Assembly (NCBI RefSeq): GCF_023169965.1
Contig: NZ_AP025592.1
Location: forward strand, 1,054,001-1,118,000
Reading direction: 5' to 3'
DNA: 64,000 nt
Origin: Anaeromyxobacter paludicola
Lineage (GTDB): Bacteria; Myxococcota; Myxococcia; Myxococcales; Anaeromyxobacteraceae
Shown here: positions 19,448-30,100 of the stretch, one piece after another
Layout: the number at the start of each line of letters is the position of its first letter
Position numbering within the stretch: the stretch's first letter is position 1
Notes under the pieces: generated by a model
Databases searched by the model: none
What the model was told of the DNA's origin: nothing
Seen by the model: the letters and a program-made list of their open reading frames with translations, nothing else
Position numbers and translations under genes: made by a program

Positions 19448-19753
19448 CTAGTGGACGACCTTCTTCTCCTCGGCCTGGCCGAGGAGGCGGAAGTAGAGCC
19501 GGATGAGCGCCTCGCGCGCGGAGGGGCGCAGCCCCTCGACGGCCAGCCGCGCGCGCGGGAGCGGGTCGCTCGCGATGGCGAGCAGCGCGCTGCCCACCTC
19601 GTCGGCCTCGTCGGCCGAGACGGCGCGGTCCTCGTCGGCGACGGAGAAGGCCTCCCGGATCGCGTCCACCTCGAAGAGCGGGTGGTGCCCCGAGAGCCCT
19701 CCCCTGAGCAGCGCCGAGAGCCTCCCCGGCGCCAGCGCGAGCTTTTCTTCCAC
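19448..19753 (-). CDS. Small conserved-looking protein of unknown function
   Basis: 101 residues, GTG start. The composition is helical and soluble with no signal peptide or cysteine: [33 protein letters not shown], read in parts, suggests a long helical bundle, and it ends [10 protein letters not shown]. It sits six bases upstream of cca on the same strand, so co-transcription is likely. I recognise no family. GC3 bias and frame are consistent with a real gene. Confidence 0.6.
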   Translation of the reverse strand: MEEKLALAPGRLSALLRGGLSGHHPLFEVDAIREAFSVADEDRAVSADEADEVGSALLAIASDPLPRARLAVEGLRPSAREALIRLYFRLLGQAEEKKVVH

Positions 19754-19854
19754 GGCCCCCCCGTCGCGATGAGATGGCGCCGGCGCGGATCCGCCCCGAC
19801 GCGGCGGCGCAGCCTACCACAGCGGCAGGCCGCGCCAAGGGCCGAGTGACGCGC

Positions 19855-20190
19855 TCAGGCGCGCAGCTGGCGCAGGTCGTCCAGGAGGCGCGGCGCCCTG
19901 CTCCAGCTCCACGAGAGCAGGGACAGGAAGATGAGCGTGAACGCCACGGCGGCGTCGTGCAGGTGCACGAGCAGGCCGTCGTGCGGGAGCATCATCGGGC
20001 AGAGGTAGAGCCAGATGCCCGCGTAGAGGATGGCGTAGTGGGCGCGAGGCCAGCGGAACGAGAGCGCCGCCGACGCGGCGGTCACGAGCGCGACGATCAC
20101 CGCGTTGGCGGCGTTCGCCGGGACGTGTGGCAAGAGCCAGGCCGACGCGAAGAGCCAGAGCGACACCGCCAGGGACACGACCGAGATCAC
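19855..20190 (-). CDS. Small integral membrane protein, SPW-repeat-like
   Basis: 111 residues with four predicted membrane helices (about 3-20, 27-44, 50-68, 78-95). The helix-turn pattern [25 protein letters not shown] resembles SPW-repeat proteins when read in segments, and [13 protein letters not shown] looks like the second repeat. A basic cytoplasmic tail [11 protein letters not shown] ends it. Function is unknown. It stands alone on the minus strand, diverging from the Trp-rich protein gene. Confidence 0.65.
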   Translation of the reverse strand: MISVVSLAVSLWLFASAWLLPHVPANAANAVIVALVTAASAALSFRWPRAHYAILYAGIWLYLCPMMLPHDGLLVHLHDAAVAFTLIFLSLLSWSWSRAPRLLDDLRQLRA

Positions 20191-20451
20191 GGCTCACCTC
20201 CCGAGGATCGGAGGGACGCCGAACGGGCCCCTCCGGGCGCCTCTCCACAGCGTGCGACCACGATGGTAGGCCTCCGGGAGAAGGTGGCGCCGGGGCCGTT
20301 GGGGACACCCGTCCGCCGGACCACGCCCGCGACCGCCGGGGCCTCGGCTCGCCCGGCGGGGCGCGGACGCAGATGGGCGTAACCCGGCGGGCCGCCGCGG
20401 GTTCATATAGGTTCAGGAGAGCCGGCACCCAGGCCGGCCGGAGCGTCTTCC

Positions 20452-21105
20452 ATGAGCGCCTTCACCGTCCGACACGCGTTTGCCCTGCTCGCCGCCCTCG
20501 CGCTCGCCCCCTCGGCGCGCGCCCAGGGGACCAGCCCTGGTCCCGGAGACGAGCCCGCCCCTCCGCCCGCCGAGCCCCGGGCCCAGGAGCAGGCCCCGGC
20601 GCCGCAGGACGCGCCGGCGCCGCAGGTCCGCCCCCCGGCGTCACGCCAGCAGCCCGCCTCCCCGCCCGATCGCCAGGACCGCGCCGCTGAGAACGGCACG
20701 CCGCCGGGCCAGTGGACCTACACGCGCCAGTACGGCTGGGTGTGGCTCCCCTACGCCGACGAGTACACCTGGGTCCCTCCCGACGGCGAGGGCTCTCCCT
20801 ACTCGTACGTCTACTACCCCTCGGTCGGCTGGACCTGGGTGATGGCGCCCTGGGTCTGGGGCATCGGCCCCTGGCCGTACTTCGTCTACGGCCCGGTGCA
20901 CTACGGCTGGTACGGCCGCGGCTGGTGGCGGGACCCGGGCCGCTGGCACTACCGGCCGGCCCCGCCGCACGCCATCGCGGCCGCGCGCCCCTGGGGCCCT
21001 TACCGCGGCGGCGTGTACCGGGGCTTCTCGCGGCCGGCGCCCTCGCGGGCCTTCGTGGGCCCGCGAGCCGGAGCCGGCGGGTGGCACGGGCGAGGGCACC
21101 GGTAG
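20452..21105 (+). CDS. Secreted Trp/Tyr/Gly-rich protein
   Basis: 217 residues. A signal peptide ends at PSARAQ (near 25), followed by a disordered Pro/Gln/Ala linker (26-85) and a domain dense in aromatic residues: YGWVWLPYADEYTWVPP, PSVGWTWVMAPWVWGIGPWPYF and VHYGWYGRGWW. Such W-x-W/GxW repeats occur in DUF6600-like envelope proteins of Myxococcales; that link is tentative. The tail is Arg/Gly-rich (RAGAGGWHGRGHR). Likely envelope-associated and structural. Confidence 0.75.
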   Translation: MSAFTVRHAFALLAALALAPSARAQGTSPGPGDEPAPPPAEPRAQEQAPAPQDAPAPQVRPPASRQQPASPPDRQDRAAENGTPPGQWTYTRQYGWVWLPYADEYTWVPPDGEGSPYSYVYYPSVGWTWVMAPWVWGIGPWPYFVYGPVHYGWYGRGWWRDPGRWHYRPAPPHAIAAARPWGPYRGGVYRGFSRPAPSRAFVGPRAGAGGWHGRGHR

Positions 21106-21165
21106 CGGGCGCCGCGCCGGAGCACCTGCCCTCGGCGCGTCACCGGCTCCGGCAGGCGCGAGGGA

Positions 21166-24100
21166 TCAGGGATCGACGCCGCTCTCGTAGTCGTAGAAGA
21201 CGTTGCCGCCGCTGTAGTACTGCTGGTGGTTGTAGCCGCAGGCGCTGACGCCGTCGCTCCCCTGCTTCGTGTAGCAGAGGTAGGAGGCCGAGGTCCCGCC
21301 GCGCTGGAAGCCGACCAGGCCCTCGCCGTTCATGAGCCGCTTGCCCGAGTAGCTGCCGGCCCGCTGCGAGCCGCCCGCGAAGTTGGTGCCGTGCCCGTGG
21401 CCCAGGTTGGAGCCGTGGATGGAGCCGACGCGGCCGCCGCCGTGGCAGATCATGCAGGCGATGCCGCGCTCGGTCTGGGCGACCACGTAGTTGATCTGCC
21501 CGCCGTAGTGGAGACCGGTGGCCGGCGGATGCATGGCGCGCGACCAGGTGTACTTCGCCGGCGACTGGTACAGGGTGTCGCCGTACACCTCGAAGCGGTG
21601 GCAGTTCAGGCAGAAGTTGGTGCGGTAGGGCGAGCTGCCGCTCCCCGGGGGGTCGACGGCGACGTTGCTCACCGTCTGGAACTGCCCCGCGGTGGTGCTC
21701 GTGACCGCGCCCGACGTCGAGTAGACGGGGTAGGTCTTGCCCTTGTAGTTGCGGAGCAGCCAGCGCTGGCCGGAGCCGTGCGGGCCGTAGGCGTCGGTCG
21801 CGCCCGCCGGGGCGGCGACGTCGTCGCTGGCGTGGCAGTCGGTGCACTTGAGCGTGCTCCAGGGCCCCCAGGGCGGCACGAAGGTCGCCCCGAGCCCGGG
21901 GGTGAGCGCGAACGCCTGGCCGGAGCCGGCCCGGGCCGCCGCGCTCCGGTCGAGCACGAGGTGCGTCGCGTCCTGGATCGCGGCCACCTGGTACCACCCG
22001 GCCGCGCCCTGGGCCGGCGCGGCGCTGCCGACGAAGAGGAACCAGCCCGGGAGCGTGGTCGCGGGCCAGATGCTGCCGCTGAGCGTCACCACGCCCCTGC
22101 CGGACGCGTTGTCGGCGACGCTCACGGTCACGCCGGTGCTCGAGACGAAGCGGGGCCAGTTGGGGTTGTAGACCGAGCCGGCGACGTCGCTCGAGACGAG
22201 CGGCTGGTTGCGTCCGGGGGCGAAGACGGCGTGGTGGGCCAGGTTGTTCGGGTTGAACTCGTTCGCCACGTCGCTCTCGCGCAGGCAGCCGGCCGGGGAC
22301 GCCTGGACCAGCGGCGACATGGCGGCGCCGTTGCCGAGGAGCGAGGTGCACCCGCCGGCGCTGGCGAGGCTGAAGTCGTTGAAGACCATCGACGAGAACG
22401 GGCCGGAGTTGGCGCCGGAGAAGGCCGCGATGGACCCCCGCCGGTTGTTCGACCAGGGCGCCGCGCTCGGGTCGGTGCCGTAGGCATAGCTCGAGTGGCA
22501 CTTCAGGCACACGCCGGCCGAGGTGCTCGGGGTCGCGGTCCGCGTGAGCGTCACCGGGTTGTAGACGGGCTGCGAGGCGGGGCTCTGGGCGCCGTCCTGG
22601 CCCCGGAACGTCGCGTCGCCGTTCACGATCGGCTGCCCGTCGGTGCCCCACCCGTCCCAGTAGTCCGGGGGCGGGGGCTGCGCCGGGAACGCCGGCTCCA
22701 CGCCCCAGGCCCCCTTGAGCGCGCCGCCGGGGTCGGTCGCCCCGAAGGCGCCGTTCGAGATCACCACGTACTTGCTGCCGGCGGCCGGGGCGGGGTCGCT
22801 GCCGCCGAACTTGACGGTCAGGGTGGTGGCGGTGTTGGCGAAGACGGTGCTCGTCGAGCCCGCCCCGGTCCCGGAGACGATCTTCACCGTCCAGCCGACG
22901 CGCCCGTTGACCGGCCAGGCGGCGGAGGAGTCGGTGAGGACGTCGAGGGCGGCCGACTCGACGCCGCCCGAAGCCTGCGCGGTGCCCGCCACGAAGCCGG
23001 TCACCGTCGCGGCGCCGCCGCCGGTGCGCCCGGCGCGGTGCGGATCGTGGCAGTCGGCGCACTCCACGTGACGGTTGGCGCCCGAGAGCGAGCCGTCGGC
23101 GGCGGCGGCCCCCTCGACCCCGGGCTTGTGCGCCGCCGGGTTCGCGCCGATCTCGTGCCTGGTCCGGTACCCGGTCGGCGGCGTGTAGTAGGTGGTCAAG
23201 GTGCCGGCCGGGAAGTCGTCCGGCCAGTACTGCGCCGAGCCGAGCGCGAACAGGCTCGTGCTCGGCGGCGTCATCGCGGTCGCGGCGTACAGGTCGCTCG
23301 CCGACATCGCCTTCGCCGGCCAGCCGTCGAGCGCCTCGCCCGCGTTCCGGTGGCACGAGTAGCAGAGCGTGGACGAGTCCATCCAGTCGGCCCCGTGCAG
23401 GCCGAACCTGGCCTCGGGATCGGTCGAGTACCGCTTGCCGAGCCGGTCCACGTGGCACTTGGCGCAGTTGGCCTGGAACTGGTTCTGGCCGACGTCCTTG
23501 AAGGGCTCCGCGGCGGCGTAGTTGTGGGCCGCGGAGGAGAACGCGGAGGCGTCGATGACGAGCGTCTGCGTCGAGCCGCTCGAGTCCACGTACGACTTCG
23601 TGAGCGCGCCCTTGTGGCAGGAGACGCACAGCCCGCCGGTCGCGGCGATGAAGTCGGTGTTGGTGAAGTTCACGTTCGGCAGCGCCGGCACGAGCGCGAT
23701 GTCGGTGCGGAGGTTCATGCCGCGCCCGCCGGCCGCGTTCAGCGAGGGCAGGAAGAGGTCGTGATCGACGTGGCACATGAGGCAGCGCCGGTTCACGTCG
23801 ACCTGCGACCCGCTCGGCGGCGAGGTCGGGTAGCTGGTCACGCCGCTGCCCGCGCTCGTGCCCGACCAGGAGGACGCCATGAGGTGGTGGTGCGCCGTGG
23901 TCGTCTGCATCGGCGACAGGACGGCGTTGTGGCAGAGGACGCAGTCGCGGCCGCCGGCGGGATCGGCCGAGAACCCGGTCGAGTGCCTGTGGCAGTCGGT
24001 GCAGCGCTGCGTCGGCCCCGGGCTCGCCGAGTAGTGGGCGTCGAGGTTTCCGTCGGCGCGCCAGCGCGGCAGGCCGGTGGACTGATCCTGGGTCCGGGTG

Positions 24101-27100
24101 TGGCACACCTGGCACGGGCCGGTGCGATCCGCGTTCACGTACGACGGCTTCCCGCCGCACGCCGGGTCGGCGGAGTCGCCGCAGGTGGCCTGGAACGAGA
24201 CCGCCCGCGTCGGCTGGTAGCCGTTCACCGGCGGTGGCGTGATCTGCCCGGCCACCAGGTAGACGTTGGTGGTGCCGTGGGGCGCGTGGCAGTCGCGGCA
24301 GTGCGTGCTCCAGGCCCCGTACTGGCTCTGGGTCGTCTCGCTCGAGTGGGTGGGGACGTTGTGGCAGTCGGTGCAGAGCTGCGACGAGTTCTCGCGCCCG
24401 AGCAGCATGCCGTCGCCCGCGCCCTGCCGCAGGATGGTGAGGGTGACCGGGGTGGAGAGCGTGGTCTGGGTGCCGTTGCTGGCCTTGGCCACGAGGGTGT
24501 ACGCGCCCGACTGGAGCGGCAGGACCGTCTCGTAGACGCCGGCGGTGGGGCTCCCGGCCGGCGTGGCCGGGTACTTGGAGCTCAGGGTGAGCGCCGTCGC
24601 GTGGGCCCAGGCGTCGGAGGTGATGGTCACCGGGCTGCTCGGGGCCAGGGCCGCGAGCCCGGCGGGATGGTAGACCCGCACCTGCACGCGGATCCCGGTC
24701 CGGGCCGGGCTCAGCGTCCCGCTGCGCGGGTTCAGGATCTCCACCATGGGCGAGCCGAGGGCCGGGTTCCCGGAGCTCGGACCCGCGACGATGGTGAACA
24801 CGTTCCCGACCACGCCGGTGCCGCCGCTCGAGGCCGGCGCGTCCGGGGCGAGGCTGGACGGCTGCAGGGAGGCCTGGAAGGTGTCGCCCGGGGTGGCGCC
24901 CCGCGGGACCGACATGAGCAGCGCCAGGGTCACCGGGCTGCCGGCGCGGACGGCGTAGGCGAGGCTCGAGAAGTGATAGCCGCTGCCGGAGGCCGCGGCG
25001 TTCCCCACCACGTTCCCCGTCGCGTCCTCGACGAGCTGGAAGCGGAGGCCGTCGAGCAGGCTGGCGTAGCCGAGGTTGGCCAGGTCGAGCGACTCCAGCG
25101 TCACCGCGCCGCTGCTCGCCGTCAGGCTGAAGCGGGCCACCTTGACCCCGGCGGTGCCGGCGGCCACCGTCCCGCCGGTCGGCTCCGGGAGGGCCGGCGC
25201 GAGGGCCAGGGACGCGCAGACCGGCGCGAAGACCGCGCTGCTCACCACCGGCGGGACCGTGCCGTCGGGATCGGTGAAGGTGGCCTGGTAGTAGTAGGCC
25301 TGCGACGCCGACAGGGTCGTGTCCAGGCAGGTGCGCGCGCCGAGGCCTCCGACGGGCGACGGGCAGCCCGCGATGGCCGTCCACGGCCCGGTGGGCGAGA
25401 GGCCGCGCTGGAACAGCGTGGCGCTGTTGTCGTTGGTGTCCCCGCCGAAGGTGGCCGTCACCGTGGCCTGGCTGCAGCTGGTCACGTCCGCGCTCACGGA
25501 GGCGCTCGCCACCGCGAGCAGCGCCGGCTGGGGGATCACCGGGCCGGTGGGGTTCGCGACCGAGTAGTTGAAGCACGAGTCGGCCCCGAAGACGGCGTAG
25601 TAGTAGCGCGTGCCGTCGATCAGGGAGGTGTCGGTGAAGGTCGTGCCCGGGCCGCTGTAGACCACCAGGCTCGAGTCGATGAAGGCGCCGGCCGGGTAGA
25701 GCTGCCCGTCCACCGGCGCGCCGACGATGGGCACCGTGTCCCGGACGATCACCACCGAGGTGTGGCTCGGGCCCGGGGTCCAGTTGAGCGTCACCTGGCC
25801 GTCCTGCCGCACCACCCTCCCCTGCACCTGCCCGTTCACGGTGGTGCCCCAGGTCGGCGCGGCCGGCGTGAGGTCGTCGATCACCACCGTCGCCCCGCCG
25901 CGATCGCTCACGCTGAGGTTGGTGTAGCCGCCGTTCACGGCCGTCACCGTCCCGGTGAGCGCGAAGGCGGCGCCGGGCGCGGCCGGCATGGCCGCCTTGG
26001 TCTTCGGCGTGATGCGGACCCGGTACTGGACGGCGCTGCCCGTGACCGTGAGCGGCTGGGCCAGCGGGACGGTGAGGACGTCGGTGGTCGGGTAGTCCAC
26101 CGAGCCGAGCGCGTTCCCCGCGTCGTCCGTGACCTCCACCCTGGCGAGGTACCGCCAGGCGCCGGGCGCGAAGGTCACGGTGACGCCGGTGACGCCGTTC
26201 GAGCCGGCGCTGTTCTGGAGCGTGAACGCGTCGAGGGACGTGGCCCCGCCGAGCGGCGCCGCGCAGAGCGGCGCCCCCGCGGGCCAGTCGGGCGGGTTCG
26301 CGCCGTCGCCGAGGTTGGTCCTGACCGGCGCCCGGTCGTAGGAGAAGCTGAAGCCGCGGTAGTCCGAGGCCGGCGAGGCGTTCAGGGACGCCCCGCCGTC
26401 GGCGTCGGTCCAGCTGAACGAGGTCCCCCCGCTCCAGTTGAGCCGCTTCGCCCACAGGTTCCGGTTGGCGTCGGAGAAGGCGAGCATGAGGGTGTCGGGC
26501 GAGCCCGGGTCGGGCGCCACCTCGAGCCAGCTCTTGCTCGCCGGGGCCGTCCCACCCCCGGACCAGTACTGCGACCGCGAGAAGGCGCCGCCGTCCACGG
26601 AGTAGGCGTAGGTGACGCTGGAGTCGTCCCAGCCGTCCCAGATCACCACCGCCGCGCTCGAGCCCGAGCGCGTCAGCCAGCCCGCCCCCAGGATCTTCTG
26701 CGCCGGGTCGATGTTGCCGTTGTTCCACTTCTGGGCGGCTCGCCCCGCCGTCTGCGCGATGGCGCTGCCGTCCCAGAGCACCACGTTGATCTGGGAGCCG
26801 GAGGGGTAGCTCCCCTGGTAGACGTCGGTCGCGGCCACCACCCGGTTGCTGATCGGATCGGCGGCCGCCACCACGTGGGCGCCCGGGGCGCCGCCGTTGA
26901 CGGTCTGCGAGCCGGCGCTGGCGAGGGCCACCGGCGACTGCCAGCCCGCGCTCCGGTCGTAGTAGCGGTACTTGTTGGAGATGCTGGTCAGGCCGGCGTC
27001 GACCTCGGTCCAGAAGAGGATGAAGTTGCCCGTCAGGCTCTCGTAGGCCCCCGAGACGTCGTCGCTGTCGCCGGGCTGGCAGGCCCCGTACTGCAGGCCG

Positions 27101-30100
27101 GTGTGCGCCGCGGCCGGCTCGCCGGACCACGTGCTCCCGTTCCAGAACACCGTGGTCAGGTTCCCGGTCGGATAGTTGTTGTAGCCCGTCAGCGTGGTGT
27201 CCGAGACCGTGAGCGCCAGCTCGTCGGTCCCGGGGCGGGGCGTGAGCTTCACCAGGGCCACGTCGTTCACGAGGCGCGACAGCCGCAGCAGCCGCTCGTC
27301 GGTCCAGCTCGTGCCGTTCCAGATCCGGTAGCCGACCACCGGCCCCTGGCCGTCGCCCTTGGCGTACACCACCACGGCGCTGCCCGAGGACAGGTAGGCG
27401 ATGTCGTAGCGGCGGGTGACGAGCGGCGTGCCCGAGTTGTAGGGGTAGTTGCACGCGTTGTAGGCGACGTTGGTGACGTACTTCCTCGTGGTCTGCAGGT
27501 AGTAGGTCCAGTCGTCCACCCAGCTCGTCCCGTTCCAGCGCTGGACGTACAGCGACGAGCCGAGCATGGCGCCCACCAGGTGCTCGTTGCGGGTCGGGGC
27601 GGCCCGATCCACGAGCTTGGTGAGGCCGGTCCCCAGCGTCCGGGTGGCGGCCGCGCCGCCGAAGGCGTTCGCGATCCCGTCGTACGCCTTGCCCTGGATC
27701 GCCGCGCCGCCCACGTCGTAGGAGAGGTGCCCGGAGGACGGGGCGTAGGCCGTGACCGCCTGGCCGGCGCGGTACGGGCCCGCCTGCAGGCCCGCCGACC
27801 AGCCGCCGCACGCGCTGCCGGCGAACAGCTTGTAGTAGTAGGCCACGCCGGGGCTGACGGAGGCGTCGGTGAACGTGCTGCCCGCGCCGGCGTAGACGAT
27901 CGTGCTCGCGCCGAGCGCGCCCGGCGCGGCGTAGGTCTGGCCGGTCGCGGGGGCGTCGAGCACCGGCGCGGCGCTCCGCAGCACCAGCACCGAGGTGGCG
28001 TCGGCGGGCCGGCTCCAGGCGAGCGAGACGCTGGAGCTCGTCGGCGTCACCTTGGTCCAGCTCGCGTCCGGGGTGGTCTGCTCGAGGTACAGCGCGGCGC
28101 TCGCGCCGTCCTGGATCGACGCGTAGGGGCTCAGGCTGACGATCCCCGTGACGACGCCGCTCACGGCGAAGGTGGGCAGGTTCAGCGAGGCCCTGGGCGT
28201 GACCCGGATCCGGTACTGCGTCGCGGTGGCGGTCACGTTGATGGCCGTGGCGAGCGGCACCGTGACCACGTCGGAGCCGGGGGTCGCGACCGAGCCGTAG
28301 ACGGTGCCGCCGTCGTCGCTCGTGACCTCGACGAGGGCGAGGTACGGCGCCGAGCCCGCCACGAAGGTCACGGTGACGGTCGAGAGCACGTCGCCCATGT
28401 CGCTGCGCAGGGTGAAGGCGTCGAGCGGCGTGGCGGCGGGGCTGGCGGAGGCGAGGCAGGCCGGCGCGCCGGAGGTCACGCCGGGCGGGTTCGTCCCGTC
28501 GCCGACGTAGACGGTCCAGGCGGCGGTGGGGACCGCGCGGTCGTAGGAGAAGCCGAAGCCGAGGGTCGAGGTGCTGGCGGCGGCGTTGAGGGAGCTCCCG
28601 CCGTCCGCGTCGCTCCAGGCGAAGCTCGTGCCCCCCTTGTAGGCGAGCCGCTTCGCCCAGACCTTGCCGGCGCTGTCCTGGAAGGTCAGCATCAGGTTGG
28701 TGGCGGCGAGCGGGTCCGACTCCGCCTGCATCCAGGTCTTCGAGCCGGGGACCGCCCCTCCGAACGAGCCGAGCTGCGGCGCGGAGAAGCTGCCGTCGAG
28801 CGACCAGGCGTAGGTGATCCCGCCGGTCTGCGCCGTGTCCCACATGACCATGGCGGCGCTCGAGCCGGCCGCGGACACCCAGCCCACCGCGAGCGGCTTC
28901 GTGCCCGCGGCCACCGGCGACGCGTTGGCGGAGGAGACGGCGGCGCTCGGCCCGAAGGCCGCGCCGCTCCAGACGATGGGGTGGATGGCCTGGCCGGCGT
29001 TGGTGGCGGCCACGATCTGGTTCGAGAGCGGGTTCCCGGCGGCCACGACCTGGAGCGGCCCCGAGCCGAAGGCGCCCCAGAGCGTCTTCGCGCCCCAGGC
29101 GGCGGTCTCGCAGGCGTAGGCGGTGCAGCCGGGAGCCTGGCGCAGGTGGCGCTGGGAGTAGAGCGTGGACGAGGTGCCCGACCCCTCGGCGAAGAAGGCG
29201 ATGAAGTTGCCGGTCTTGCCCTCCCAGGCGCCGTCGAAGGCGTCGGAGTCGCCGAGCGCCGCGGCCCGGTAGACCGAGGTGCTCTGCACCACCTCCGCGT
29301 CCCACTGGGTCCCATCCCAGAACCGCGTGACGAGCTTGCCGTTGCCGTCCACCACCATGAGCGCGAGCTCGTTCGTGCCCGGACGCGGGACGAGCTTCAT
29401 CATCACCGGCGTGCCGGTGAAGGCGCCCGAGGTGTAGGTCGCCCAGTAGCCGCTCTTGGCCACCGGGTCCCAGGACTCGTACTTCACCGAGCCGGCGCCG
29501 TTCGGCGCCACCACCATGGCGGTCCCCGACGCCGTGAACCCCACGTCGTAGTTGCGCACCGCGCTCGTGGCGGTGGTGCCGGCCACGACCACGCTTGGCC
29601 AGCTGGTGTCGAGCCCCTGGTAGAAGGTGAGGCCCGAGGTGCCGCCCTCCCGGCCGAGCAGATACTGGGAGTAGACCGGCGAGGACCGCAGCAGCAGGTA
29701 CCCGGCGCCGTCGGTGGTGGAGCCGGTGGGCTCGACCGAGGCGCCGAAGGCGTTCGCCGCGCCGTCGTAGGCGCGCGTGGGCACGAGGTTGTTGCTGTTC
29801 ACGAAGAGCCGGCCGCTCGAGGCCGGCATCGCGGTCATGGGGCTCGTCTGGAGCGGTCCGACCGAGACGCCCGGGGAGTAGCCGTTGCAGAGCCCCTTGT
29901 TGAAGAGCTTGTAGTAGTAGGGCCCGCTCCCGACGGTCGTGTCGGCGAGCGAGGTGCCGGCGCCCGCGTACACCACCGCGCTCTGGCCGATGGTCGCGCC
30001 CGCCGCGTAGGTCTGGCCGTCCACCGGCGCGTCGGCGACGGGGGCGCTGCTCCGCAGCACCAGGGCCGAGCTGACGATGGTCCCGGACCAGGTGAGGCCG

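Noticed and set aside
15654-19838. A 1394-codon minus-strand frame spanning mnmA to cca
   Set aside because: Only its last 352 codons are MnmA; the remainder is a different frame of the kinase and cca genes.
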